Source: Fundidesulfovibrio agrisoli (lineage in GTDB: Bacteria; Desulfobacterota; Desulfovibrionia; Desulfovibrionales; Desulfovibrionaceae). From it: a stretch of DNA of 64,000 nucleotides. Positions 1 through 8,444 of this stretch are shown here, piece by piece. Location of the stretch: assembly GCF_022808715.1 (NCBI RefSeq), contig NZ_JAKZKX010000006.1, positions 124,001 to 188,000 of the forward strand, in the 5' to 3' direction. The first letter of the stretch is position 1, and every line of letters begins with the position of its first letter. The notes under the pieces are model-generated. The model worked only from the letters and a program-made list of their open reading frames with translations, was not told the origin of the DNA and made no database searches. The translations under genes and the position numbers were made by a program.

Positions 1-551
1 GCCGTGAAGCCCAGCGGGGCCACGTTGGCGCAGAGCCGCCCGGTGGCCACCATGTACACGGCTGCGGAAGCCACGGCACCGAGCATCAGGGCGTCGCCCG
101 TGTTCACGGGGCCGCCCGGACCGGCGCCCACGCCCACCAGCATGGCCACCCCGGCCAGGGAGGCGGCCACGCCCGCCATGCTGCGCAGGCTGGGGATTCT
201 GCGCTCCACGGCGCAGGAGAGGGCCAGGACCATCATGGGGATGGCCGCCGCGATGAGCGAGGCGTTGGTGGCCGAGGTCAGGCGCAGGGCCCAGGTCTCC
301 AGGGCGAAATAGCAGCCCGGGAAGACCACGGACACGGCCAGCACCTGCAGGTGCACGCGCAGGGGCAGGCGCAGCGCCCCGGCGCGCAGGGCGGGGGGAA
401 GAAGCAGCAGGCAGGCCAGGCCGAAGCGCAGGAACAGGATGGAGGAGGGGGAAAGGCCCTCCAGGGCGATCTTGGTGGCCGTGAAGGAAAGGCCCCAGAA
501 GAGGACCGAGGCCGCCAGGGCGGCGTAGGGGGCGTAGGAGGCGCGCGGCAT
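1..551 (-). CDS. EamA/DMT-family transporter, truncated by window edge
   Basis: Reading the minus strand from the ATG at 551 gives an uninterrupted frame of 183 codons that runs off the left edge, so the C-terminal part is missing. The protein begins MPRASYAPYAALAASVLFWG and has a series of hydrophobic segments. The FWGLSFTATKIALEGLSP stretch followed by FLRFGLACLLLLP is typical of the first EamA repeat of drug/metabolite transporters, which are inner-membrane exporters of small metabolites. A second EamA protein lies at 26743-27639 and shares the FWG/LWG-S-F-A-K pattern. It lies downstream of the AraC-type regulator gene on the same strand and might be its target, which is inference. The substrate cannot be read from sequence. 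Confidence 0.85.
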   Translation of the reverse strand, partial: MPRASYAPYAALAASVLFWGLSFTATKIALEGLSPSSILFLRFGLACLLLLPPALRAGALRLPLRVHLQVLAVSVVFPGCYFALETWALRLTSATNASLIAAAIPMMVLALSCAVERRIPSLRSMAGVAASLAGVAMLVGVGAGPGGPVNTGDALMLGAVASAAVYMVATGRLCANVAPLGFT

Positions 552-649
552 GGGATACTCCGGGATGCGGGATTTGGTGGACGCGGGGGGCTGTAGCCCG
601 GAGATGGGGGAGGATTCTTGGATGAAATTGCGCTGGAGGGGATCGAAGA

Positions 650-703
650 ATGCCTCCGGCGGGCAAAGGGCCTTCGGCCCTCTGCACTCCCTTTCGGCTT
701 CGC
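650..703 (+). repeat. Dispersed hairpin repeat, copy A
   Basis: This is one of at least six copies in the window of a roughly 54-bp element that starts ATGCCTCCGGCGG, has a central GGGCCTTCGGCCC hairpin and ends CTTTCGGCTTCGC. It lies in the gap between the AraC regulator gene and the EamA gene, next to copy B in opposite orientation. The short open frames that cross it are not genes. Confidence 0.8.
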
Positions 704-740
704 GCTCACGCTGGCGGCGAACCGTGCACTCTGCTCATAC

Positions 741-816
741 GGGATTCCAAAGGGAGGAACTCCCTTTGGCGGGAGAGTCCAGAGAGGGCAGCGCCCTCTC
801 TGGCCGCCGGAGGCAT
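741..816 (-). repeat. Dispersed hairpin repeat, copy B (compound)
   Basis: Read on the minus strand, this copy begins ATGCCTCCGGCGGCCAGAG. It contains two successive hairpins, one built on AGAGAGGGC/GCCCTCTCT and one on CCAAAGGGAG/CTCCCTTTGG. It ends four bases before the stop codon of the AraC regulator gene and could serve as that gene's transcription terminator. It is longer than the other copies because of the second hairpin. Confidence 0.75.
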
Positions 817-820
817 TCCC

Positions 821-1675
821 TTACGGCCTCGCCCCCAACAAATACTGCCTCGGCGTGGCCCCCATGTAGCGCCTGAACACCCTGTTCAGGTGGCTCTGGT
901 CCACGAATCCGGCCTCCAGGGCCACTTGCGCAATGGGCGCGCCCTCGGCCAGCATCCGTTTGGCCAGGTTCACGCGCAATTGGGTCTGGTAGGCGTGCGG
1001 GGTCAGCCCGCGCGAGCGCCTGAACACCCGCAGCAAATGGCTTGGGGTCAGGCCGGAGGCCTCGGCCAGCTCCTCCAGGCGGATGGTCTCCGCCGGATCG
1101 CGGGATATGGCCCGCACCACCGCGCTCACGGCCTCGCGCTCCGCCGCGGGCTCCCCCTCTCCCAGAAAGTAGGCGGGCGCGCGCAGCAGCCTGCGAAGCG
1201 CCACGCGCAGCAGGGCGAGCTTCTCCCCGGCGGGGGCGTCCCCCTCCAGGGCGCGGGCCAGGGGCGCGAAGGCCCCGGCCGTGGCCGGGTCGCAGACCAC
1301 GGCCGGGCGCGCGGCCCCGTCATCCGCAATGCACCCTTCGGGGGGCGCGGCGGGCTCCCCGGCCAGTTCCAGGCGCAGGGCCTCGAACCAGGCCGGGGCC
1401 AGGTAGTACTTGCGGTAGTCCATGGCCTCGCCCGGCAGGGGATTGCAGGAGTGCGGCTCCTCCGCCGGGAAGAACACGGCGGAGCCGGGCCCGGCCTCAC
1501 GCGTCTCGCCCCGGCAGCTCAGGGCGTAGCTCCCCCCGCGCACCACGGCCACGGAGACCGTGTCGTGCGTGTGCACGCCGAAGGGCGCGCCCTGGATGAG
1601 CGAGCTGCGCCACTCCAGGAAACCGAGCTCCGGGTCGCGCCGGAACACCGAGGCGCAGGGCGGGGTCTTGCGCAT
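821..1675 (-). CDS. AraC-family transcriptional regulator
   Basis: This 284-residue protein has the AraC arrangement: an N-terminal cupin-like effector domain (about residues 15-150, with H-T-H and a later EEPHSCNPLP motif) and a C-terminal double helix-turn-helix (about 180-280). The signature region LEELAEASGLTPSHLLRVFR is followed by QVALEAGFVDQSHLNRVFRR and GATPRQYL, which match the two HTH units. It should bind DNA as a ligand-responsive activator. The neighbouring EamA exporter gene on the same strand is a plausible target, by context only. The ligand is unknown. Confidence 0.92.
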   Translation of the reverse strand: MRKTPPCASVFRRDPELGFLEWRSSLIQGAPFGVHTHDTVSVAVVRGGSYALSCRGETREAGPGSAVFFPAEEPHSCNPLPGEAMDYRKYYLAPAWFEALRLELAGEPAAPPEGCIADDGAARPAVVCDPATAGAFAPLARALEGDAPAGEKLALLRVALRRLLRAPAYFLGEGEPAAEREAVSAVVRAISRDPAETIRLEELAEASGLTPSHLLRVFRRSRGLTPHAYQTQLRVNLAKRMLAEGAPIAQVALEAGFVDQSHLNRVFRRYMGATPRQYLLGARP

Positions 1676-1693
1676 GGGCGGGGGCTGGCGGGC

Positions 1694-2014
1694 CTAGTCC
1701 TCGTCCAGGGCCTTGCGCACCCAGCTCATGGCGGCGGCCACGGTGGGGAAGCCGATGGTGGAGGTCAGGCCGATGAGGGCGTGGTAGATCTCGTCCAGGC
1801 TGGCCCCGGCCTTCAAGGCGCGGCGGGCGTGGGAGAGCACGGAGCCCTCGGAGTGGCTGGCGGCGGCCGCCCCCAGCTGGATCAGCAGGAGGGTCTTGCT
1901 GTCCAGGGGGCCGCAGCCGTGCACGGCCTTGCCCAGGTTCTCCACGGCCTCGATGTATGCCGGGTGCTTGGCGCGAATGATCTCGTAGTGCTTGGGCTTG
2001 AGTTCGTCCTTCAT
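1694..2014 (-). CDS. Carboxymuconolactone decarboxylase (AhpD-like) family protein
   Basis: The start is placed at MKDELKPKHYEII because a GGGAGAA box lies four bases upstream; longer versions of the frame have no such site. The 106-residue protein has the all-helical CMD core, with LGKAVHGCGPLDSKTLLLIQL and a final helix FPTVAAAMSWVRKAL. Typical AhpD-type peroxidase relatives carry a CxxC redox pair in the helix after the first core segment. Here the equivalent stretch is SHSEGSVLSHARRAL, with serines and histidines and no cysteine pair. Thiol peroxidase activity is therefore unlikely, and the real function is unknown. Confidence 0.85.
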   Translation of the reverse strand: MKDELKPKHYEIIRAKHPAYIEAVENLGKAVHGCGPLDSKTLLLIQLGAAAASHSEGSVLSHARRALKAGASLDEIYHALIGLTSTIGFPTVAAAMSWVRKALDED

Positions 2015-2205
2015 CGATTTCTCCCGCTGAGTGGTTTCGTGACCTTTCCGTGACATGGGGATGGCAAAAAGTCCACGGCGGGAGGGGGTTGGGCGCGACT
2101 CCGGGCGTCTCATGGTTGACCGTCACGCGCGCTCGGGGATATGCAACGCGGGGCGATACCGGTCGCCGGCGGACGCGCCGGGGCCGCCTGCCCCCCGGAG
2201 GAAGG

Positions 2206-3159
2206 ATGATCACAATCTACGGACCAGGATGCACCATCCTGGACGACCCGGACGGAGCCTGCGAGGGCTGCTGGATCGACCTCATCGAGCCCCGTTCGGA
2301 AGACATATCGCGGGCCGCGCGCATGGCCGCCGTGGACGAGAAGCTCCTCCGCCACGCCCTCGACATGCACGAGCGCCCGCGCATCGAGGTGGACGACGAC
2401 GCCACCCTGGTGGTCATCCGCACGCCGCACATCGAGCAGAACGGGGACCAGCGGCGCTACTCCACCGTGCCCATGGGCATCCTCTTCACGCGCGCGAACG
2501 TGGTCACGGTCTGCCAGATCGAGGACGAGTCTCTCACCCACATCCTGAGTATCAGCAGGAGCGCGCCGGACGGCTTCAAGCAGGAGCGCTGCCTCTGCAA
2601 CATCGTCAAGCACGTGACCATGCTCTACATGCACCACCTCAAGGAGATCTCGGCCAAGATCCAGGAGGTGGAGCGCGACCTGGCGGAATCGCCCTCCAAC
2701 GATGACCTCAAGTTCCTGCTGAACCTGCGCAAGGCCGTGACGTACTTTCACGCGGCCCTGAAGAACAACGACCTCATCATCGACAGGATCGCGCGCAAGG
2801 GCCTGGCCGTGTGCAACAGCTACAAGCTCATGTTCTCCGAGGACGACCTGGACATCTTCGACGACGCCCTCATCGACATCCGCCAGGGCATCTACATGTC
2901 CAAGATCTTTTCGGAAGTCCTGGACTCCACGGCCAATGTCTATTCTTCGGTCATCTCCAACAACGTCAACCAGATCATGAAGATCCTGACCTCGCTGACG
3001 GTCATCCTCATGGTCCCCACGCTCATCACCAGCATGTACGGCATGAACATCCCCCTGCCCCTGCAGGAGGCGGAGCACGCCTTCGGGGTGGTGGGGGTGG
3101 TGTCCATCATCATCACGAGCGGGGTCATCCTGTTCCTGCGTTTCAGAAGATTGCTGTAG
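2206..3159 (+). CDS. corA: CorA-type magnesium/divalent cation channel
   Basis: The start ATG at 2206 follows a GGAGGAAGG ribosome site directly; the open frame upstream lacks coding character. The 317-residue protein has a long cytoplasmic N-terminal domain rich in acidic and helical segments and two C-terminal membrane helices. The family signature GMN occurs as MYGMNIPLPL just after the first helix (about residues 278-280), followed by a second helix IIITSGVILFLRF and a short basic tail RFRRLL. This is the complete CorA layout for Mg2+ (or Co2+/Ni2+) passage across the inner membrane. No M-box or other Mg-responsive leader is visible upstream. Confidence 0.93.
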   Translation: MITIYGPGCTILDDPDGACEGCWIDLIEPRSEDISRAARMAAVDEKLLRHALDMHERPRIEVDDDATLVVIRTPHIEQNGDQRRYSTVPMGILFTRANVVTVCQIEDESLTHILSISRSAPDGFKQERCLCNIVKHVTMLYMHHLKEISAKIQEVERDLAESPSNDDLKFLLNLRKAVTYFHAALKNNDLIIDRIARKGLAVCNSYKLMFSEDDLDIFDDALIDIRQGIYMSKIFSEVLDSTANVYSSVISNNVNQIMKILTSLTVILMVPTLITSMYGMNIPLPLQEAEHAFGVVGVVSIIITSGVILFLRFRRLL

Positions 3160-3196
3160 CGTCCCGGGCGGGCCCCGAGCCGGGGCCGGAGGCATC

Positions 3197-4225
3197 ATGA
3201 AGAGCGCCGGCAAGACGAAAGAGCAGTTGCTGGAGGAGATCGCCGAGCTCCGCCTGCGCGTGGACGGGCTGGAGCGCGCCTGGGCCATGGTGCGCGATTC
3301 CGAGGAGCGCTACCGCAAGCTGCTGGAGTCCGTGACGGACTACGTCTACACCGTGAAGGTGGAGCACGGGCGCGCCGTGGGCACCACCCACGGGGCGGGC
3401 TGCTCCCGCCTGACCGGCTACGACCCCGAAGACTTCGAGCGCGACCCGCTGCTCTGGCTGAACATGGTCAGCGAGGAGGATCGCGCCGCGGTGCTGGAGC
3501 AGGCGGACAGGATCCTGCGCGGCGAGGACGCCATGCCCCTGGAGCACCGCATCCTGCGCAAGGACGGCACGCTGCTCTGGGTGCGCAACACCCCGGTGGT
3601 GCGCCGCGACGCCTTCGGCCGCGTGGCCTTCTACGACGGCATCATCCAGGACGTGACGGCCTCCAAGGGCGTGGAGGCCAAGGCCATGCACGACGCCCGG
3701 CACGATCCGCTGACCATGCTCCCCAACCGCCACCTCATGCTCGACAGGCTGGCCGAGCTCATCGACGCCGCCAGGCGCGAGGGCGACAAGGTGGCCGTGC
3801 TCTTCGTGGACCTGGACAACTTCAAGCCCATCAACGACACCCTGGGCCACGCCATGGGCGACGAGGTGCTCAAGGAGGCGGCCGCCCGGATGCAGGGTTC
3901 GGTGCGCTCCACGGACACGGTGGCCCGCGTGGGCGGGGACGAGTTCGTGGTGCTCCTGGGGCGGCAACGCGGCGGGGCGGGCGCGGCCGAGGTGGCCCGC
4001 AAACTGGTGGCCGCGCTCTCCAAGCCCTACCGCAGCCTGGGCGGGGCCGCCGGGCCGGGAGCCAGCGTGGGCGTGAGCCTGTACCCCGATGACGGGGCGG
4101 ACCCTTTCACCCTGATCCGCGGGGCCGACGAAGCCATGTATCACGTCAAGAACCACCAGCGCGGCAGCTTCGCCTTCGCCTCCAGCCTGACGCGCCTGAA
4201 CCATCCGGGGGCTGACGACGCATGA
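3197..4225 (+). CDS. PAS-GGDEF diguanylate cyclase
   Basis: This 342-residue soluble protein has a short coiled N-terminus, a PAS domain (about 35-155, ending in the PAC-like FYDGIIQDVT) and a GGDEF domain (about 165-325). The active site GGDEF is intact at 246-250, and metal-binding FVDLDNFKPIND precedes it. The inhibitory I-site RxxD is present as RSTD at 237-240, exactly five residues before GGDEF. It should make c-di-GMP from GTP and be subject to product inhibition. Its stop overlaps the start of the downstream hybrid kinase by four bases (ATGA), so the two are translationally coupled and probably share a signal. Confidence 0.94.
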   Translation: MKSAGKTKEQLLEEIAELRLRVDGLERAWAMVRDSEERYRKLLESVTDYVYTVKVEHGRAVGTTHGAGCSRLTGYDPEDFERDPLLWLNMVSEEDRAAVLEQADRILRGEDAMPLEHRILRKDGTLLWVRNTPVVRRDAFGRVAFYDGIIQDVTASKGVEAKAMHDARHDPLTMLPNRHLMLDRLAELIDAARREGDKVAVLFVDLDNFKPINDTLGHAMGDEVLKEAAARMQGSVRSTDTVARVGGDEFVVLLGRQRGGAGAAEVARKLVAALSKPYRSLGGAAGPGASVGVSLYPDDGADPFTLIRGADEAMYHVKNHQRGSFAFASSLTRLNHPGADDA

Positions 4226-6543
4226 AGCACGCCCCCGACGCCGCCATCCGCCAGTCCGCTCCCGCCCGGCCCGCCGGCGCAGGCGCGGGGGAGGGCATGT
4301 TCGAGGCCATGTTCCGGGGCCACGTCTCCGCCATGTTCCTGCTGGACCCGGAGACCATGGAGGTCCTGGACGCCAACCAGGCCGCCCTGGACTTCTACGG
4401 GTGGGACCCGGCCGCATTGGGCGGGATCACCCTGGCCAGCTTCTGCACGAACGGGGCCGCCTGCCTCGAGGCCACCAGGAGCGTGTGCAGGTTCGCGGGC
4501 GGGCGGGTGGCGGTCTGCAAGCACAGGCTGGCGGGCGGCGAGGTCCGCGACGTGGACCTGCGGGTCTCGCGCATCCGGACGGACCAGGGCGAGGTGCTCT
4601 TCGCGGTGGTGGGCGACATCTCGGACCGCACCCAGGCGGAGCAGGCCCTGCGCGACTCCGAGGCCCGGTTCCGAAGCATTTCCGAGAGCGTGATGGAGGG
4701 CATCTTCCAGGCCTCGCCCGAGGGCTCCTTCCAGTGGGTCAACCCGGCCTTCGCCAGGATGCTCGGCTATCCGGGCCCCAGCGACGCGGCGGGCCGGACA
4801 TGCGTGATGCTCGATCCTCCCCTCGAGGACGGCGAGGATTTCGGCGGCTTCCTGGCCGGGGCCGCGGCGAGGGGGAGCCGCAGGGAGGTCCGCCTCCGGC
4901 GGGAAGACGGCAGCCCCATCTGGGTCTCGCTGCACGTATGGGCCCAGCGCGGCGACGGCGGGCGCGTGCTGCGCTACGAGGGCGTGGCCGAGGACGTCAC
5001 GGCCCGCAGGCAGGCCGAGGCCGAAAGGATGCTGCTTGTGGCCGCCGTGGAGCAGGCCGTGGAGGGCATCGCCATCACCGGGGCGAAATGGTCCGTGGAG
5101 TACGCCAACCCGGCCTTCTTGGCCGTCACCGGCCTGGGGCGCGGCGAAACCCTGGGCCGCCCCCTGTTCGGGATGTTCATGGCCGCGCGGCCGCCCCTGC
5201 CCGGGAAGCAGATCGCCGCCGCGCTGGCCGAAGGCCGCGAGTGGACGGGCATCATCAGCCAGCTGCGCCCCGGCGGGCACTGCTTCACCGCGGAGACGAC
5301 CTTCAGCCCCATCCGCGACGCCGCGGGCCAGGTGAGCAACGCCGTGCTGCACCTGCGCGACGTGAGCTACCAGGAGAGGCTGGAGAAGCGCCTGCGCCGG
5401 GCCCAGAAGCTGGAGGCCGTGGGCACCCTGGCCGGGGGCATAGCACACGACTTCAACAACATCCTCACGCCCATCCTGCTCAACGCCGAGGTGGGCATGC
5501 AACTGCTCGAACCGGGGGACATCCTGCGCAAGCCCCTGGAGGACATCATCAAGGCCGGGGTCAGGGCCAGGCAGCTCATCAAGCAGATCTTGGCCTTCAG
5601 CCGCCGGGGCAGCCTGCGCTCCATCCGCGTGGCCTTGGCCCCGCTGGTGCGCGAGACCATGGAGCTGATACGCCCCACGCTGCCCGCCGGGGTGGAGGCC
5701 TCCTTCGACGAGGGGCCGGAGCCGTTGGCCGTCATGGCCGACCCGAGCCTCGTGCACCAGGTGCTCGCCAACCTGATGGACAACGCCCTGCACGCCATGC
5801 GGGAGCGCGGGGGCACCCTGTCGGTGGCCCTGGCCCGGCACGAGGCCCACGGGGGCGACCCCACCGGCGACACCGCCCTCGCGCCCGGGGAGTACGCCCT
5901 GCTGACCGTGAGGGACTCGGGCCACGGCATGGACGCCTCCCTGCTGGAGAAGATCTTCGTCCCCTTCTTCACCACCAAGCGCCCGGGCGAAGGCACGGGC
6001 ATGGGCCTGGCCACGGTCCACGGCATCGTGCGCTCCCTGGGCGGTGCGGTGCGGGCGGAGAGCGAACTCGGGCGCGGCAGCCTGTTCAAGGTCTATCTGC
6101 CCCTGGCTCAGCAGCCGGAGGAGGGCGCGCCCTCCACAGGGTGCGCGCGCGGTGCTCCGCTGGGGTCCGCGGCGCCCCGGGCCCTGGTGGTGGACGCCCA
6201 GGCCTTCTCGCGCCAGGCCCTGGCCATGACCCTGCGGGAATTGGGCTACAAGGTCACCACCATACGCGACGCGGCCAGGGCCCTGAGCGTGTTCGGCCGG
6301 GTGCCCGCGCACTTCGAGGCGGTGCTGGCGGGCGAGAACCTGCACGGCATGTCCGGTTGGGAGTTCCTGGCCGCCTGCCGCCGGGTGCGGGCCGAGGTCC
6401 GGCTGGTGCTGCTGACCGACCAGGCCGAGGACGGGCGCGGCGCGGCCGTGGCCGACGCGGTGCTGGCCAAGCCGGTTTCCCGGCATGAACTGGCCCGGGC
6501 GCTGGCCCGGCCCGGTGATGACGGGGTCGCTCCCCCCTGTTGA
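4222..6543 (+). CDS. Triple-PAS hybrid histidine kinase with degenerate receiver
   Basis: The 773-residue protein has three PAS domains (about 25-145, 150-265, 270-390), a HisKA domain with phospho-acceptor His409 in GGIAHDFNN, an HATPase domain (N box NLMDNALHAM, G boxes GHGMD and GEGTGMGL), and a C-terminal receiver-like domain (about 655-770). The receiver has lost key residues: the acidic pair is VVDAQ and the usual phospho-acceptor strand reads AVLAGENLHGMSG without Asp, although the conserved Lys is kept in LAKPVS. Autophosphorylation should work, but the receiver probably acts only as a protein-binding domain. It has no transmembrane segment and overlaps the PAS-GGDEF gene by four bases. 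Confidence 0.92.
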   Translation: MKHAPDAAIRQSAPARPAGAGAGEGMFEAMFRGHVSAMFLLDPETMEVLDANQAALDFYGWDPAALGGITLASFCTNGAACLEATRSVCRFAGGRVAVCKHRLAGGEVRDVDLRVSRIRTDQGEVLFAVVGDISDRTQAEQALRDSEARFRSISESVMEGIFQASPEGSFQWVNPAFARMLGYPGPSDAAGRTCVMLDPPLEDGEDFGGFLAGAAARGSRREVRLRREDGSPIWVSLHVWAQRGDGGRVLRYEGVAEDVTARRQAEAERMLLVAAVEQAVEGIAITGAKWSVEYANPAFLAVTGLGRGETLGRPLFGMFMAARPPLPGKQIAAALAEGREWTGIISQLRPGGHCFTAETTFSPIRDAAGQVSNAVLHLRDVSYQERLEKRLRRAQKLEAVGTLAGGIAHDFNNILTPILLNAEVGMQLLEPGDILRKPLEDIIKAGVRARQLIKQILAFSRRGSLRSIRVALAPLVRETMELIRPTLPAGVEASFDEGPEPLAVMADPSLVHQVLANLMDNALHAMRERGGTLSVALARHEAHGGDPTGDTALAPGEYALLTVRDSGHGMDASLLEKIFVPFFTTKRPGEGTGMGLATVHGIVRSLGGAVRAESELGRGSLFKVYLPLAQQPEEGAPSTGCARGAPLGSAAPRALVVDAQAFSRQALAMTLRELGYKVTTIRDAARALSVFGRVPAHFEAVLAGENLHGMSGWEFLAACRRVRAEVRLVLLTDQAEDGRGAAVADAVLAKPVSRHELARALARPGDDGVAPPC

Positions 6544-6550
6544 GCGGGGG

Positions 6551-7129
6551 CTAGCCGTCCAAAGGCGGGGCCGCCTGGAAATGCCCCCTGTGGTGGGCGC
6601 AGGCGGGGCAGCGCTCGGGCGCTTCGAGGCCCTGCGTCGTCCAGCCGCAGTGGCGGCAGTACCATAACGTGGGTTCGGTGCGGGAATGGAGCGTCCCGGC
6701 GGAGAGGCGGTCGAACAGGGCGCTCAGGCGCGCCGCGTGCCTGGCCTCGGCCTTGGCGATGTTCTCGTAGAGCAGGGCGATCTCCGTGAGGCCCTCCTCC
6801 CGGGCCGTCCTGGCGTAGCCGGGGTAGACCAGGCGGGAGACGGCCGCCTCCTCCGTGATGGTCCCGCGCAGGTTCTCCAGGACGGAGCCCAGCGCGGCGC
6901 CGTTCACATGCACCACCGCCTCGCCGCCGGCGCCCCCGAGATGCGACAGGAAGCGCTTGGCGTGCACGCGCTCCTGCTCGGATATCTCCAGGAACACGGA
7001 CCGGATCAGGTCCTGCCCTTCCTTGCCCGCCTGCTTGGCGTAGTAGGCGTAGCGGGTGGCCGCCTGGCACTCCCCGGCGAATGTGGCCAGCAGGTTGCTG
7101 CGGGTCTGGCTGTCTTCCGGTGCGGTCAT
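6551..7129 (-). CDS. rbr: Rubrerythrin
   Basis: The start at MTAPEDSQTRSNL is chosen because a GGAGCAGGAAAC site precedes the ATG. The 192-residue protein has a ferritin-like four-helix domain with di-iron ligands in FAGECQAATRYAYY, EISEQERVHAKRF, ITEEAAVSRLVY and NIAKAEARHAARL (two ExxH-type motifs). A C-terminal rubredoxin domain has YCRHCG and CPACAH (two CxxC pairs). Rubrerythrins reduce hydrogen peroxide in the cytoplasm of anaerobes, using electrons delivered through the rubredoxin-type iron. It converges on the kinase gene to its left and is divergent from fba. Confidence 0.95.
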   Translation of the reverse strand: MTAPEDSQTRSNLLATFAGECQAATRYAYYAKQAGKEGQDLIRSVFLEISEQERVHAKRFLSHLGGAGGEAVVHVNGAALGSVLENLRGTITEEAAVSRLVYPGYARTAREEGLTEIALLYENIAKAEARHAARLSALFDRLSAGTLHSRTEPTLWYCRHCGWTTQGLEAPERCPACAHHRGHFQAAPPLDG

Positions 7130-7317
7130 GTTTCCTGCTCCAGGGCTGCGGTTTTTCGATGCCGGTTCCGCCGGGTGTAATACGGCCGGCGGCCCCGCGT
7201 CCACGCATTCCTCCGGCCGGGGGACAAGTTGGAATACTTATCAAGCACCTACCGCCCCAGGGTGGCCCGCGAGCCGCGTGGCTGCTGCGTTCCCGGGGCG
7301 CGAACGTCCGCTTTTCA

Positions 7318-7346
7318 TTGACAAAAAAGCCGCTCCGGGGCTAGGC
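7318..7346 (+). promoter_or_regulatory. Probable sigma-70-type promoter for fba
   Basis: A perfect TTGACA at 7318-7323 is followed after 17-18 bases by CTAGGCT, a weak TATAAT-like box. It lies about 75 bases before the fba ribosome site, in a 299-base gap with no other coding signal. Confidence 0.5.
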
Positions 7347-7428
7347 TCGCGAGGCTGTCGCGGCGCTTCGCGCCGGGCCCGCACACCCCACGACACAACC
7401 GCCCGCGTCCCGCAAGGAGGAGAGCGTC

Positions 7429-8352
7429 ATGCCATTGGTATCGCCCAAAGAGATGTTCGAGAAAGCCTATGCCGGCGGCTATGCCGTCGGCGCGTTCAAC
7501 GTCAACAACATGGAGATCGTCCAGGGCATCATCTCCGCAGGCAACCAGGAACGCTCCCCGCTCATCCTCCAGGTCTCGGCCGGGGCGCGCAAGTACGCGG
7601 GCGAGAACTACATCATGAAACTCATGGAAGCCGCCATGCAGGACACCGACCTGCCCGTGGTGCTCCACCTGGACCACGGCCAGAACTTCGACATCTGCAA
7701 GAAGGTCATGGACGCGGGTTTCACCTCCGTGATGATCGACGGCTCCCACCTGAGCTTCGAGGAGAACATCGCCCTCACCAAGCAGGTCGCGGAATGCGCG
7801 CACGCCCAGGGCGTGTACGTGGAGGCCGAGTTGGGCCGCCTGGCCGGCGTGGAGGACGAGGTCAGCTCCGAGCACAGCGTCTACACCGATCCCGATCAGG
7901 CCGTCGAGTTCGTCGAGCGCACCGGCTGCGACTCCCTGGCCATCGCCATCGGCACCAGCCACGGGGCCTACAAGTTCAAGGGCGAGGCCAAGCTGGACTT
8001 CGAGCGCCTGGAGAAGATCGGCAAGCTCATGCCCGGCTACCCCCTGGTGTTGCACGGCTCCTCCTCGGTGCCCCAGGAGTTCGTGAAGATGGCCAACGAG
8101 CACGGCGGCAAGGTGGGCAGCGCCAAGGGCGTCCCGGAGGAGATGCTGCGCCGCGCCGCCTCCGGCCCGGTGTGCAAGATCAACATCGACACCGACATCC
8201 GGCTGGCCATGACCGCCGTGATCCGCAAATACTTCGACGAGAACCCCGAGCACTTCGACCCCAGGCAGTACCTCGGCCCCGCCCGCGACGCCGTGCGCGA
8301 CATGGTGGCCCACAAGATCAGGAACGTCCTGGGCTGCTCGGGCAAGGCCTAG
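7429..8352 (+). CDS. fba: Class II fructose-bisphosphate aldolase
   Basis: This 307-residue protein is a zinc-dependent aldolase that interconverts fructose 1,6-bisphosphate with glyceraldehyde 3-phosphate and dihydroxyacetone phosphate. Metal and substrate motifs are visible: VLHLDHGQNFD (catalytic Asp and zinc His), VYVEAELGRLAG (Glu ligand region), AIAIGTSHGAYK and VLHGSSSVP (zinc His residues and phosphate-binding loop), and CKINIDTDIRLA near the C-terminus. The start is set by AAGGAGGAGAGCGTC before the ATG. It precedes gap by 92 bases on the same strand, and the two probably form one glycolysis/gluconeogenesis operon. Confidence 0.96.
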   Translation: MPLVSPKEMFEKAYAGGYAVGAFNVNNMEIVQGIISAGNQERSPLILQVSAGARKYAGENYIMKLMEAAMQDTDLPVVLHLDHGQNFDICKKVMDAGFTSVMIDGSHLSFEENIALTKQVAECAHAQGVYVEAELGRLAGVEDEVSSEHSVYTDPDQAVEFVERTGCDSLAIAIGTSHGAYKFKGEAKLDFERLEKIGKLMPGYPLVLHGSSSVPQEFVKMANEHGGKVGSAKGVPEEMLRRAASGPVCKINIDTDIRLAMTAVIRKYFDENPEHFDPRQYLGPARDAVRDMVAHKIRNVLGCSGKA

Positions 8353-8444
8353 CGCAGGCTCCCCGGAAATCATGACTGCCCCCGAGGGGGCATGCAGCAA
8401 CATCATACGCGGCCGCGAGCATCCCGGCCCGCAAGGAGAAGACA

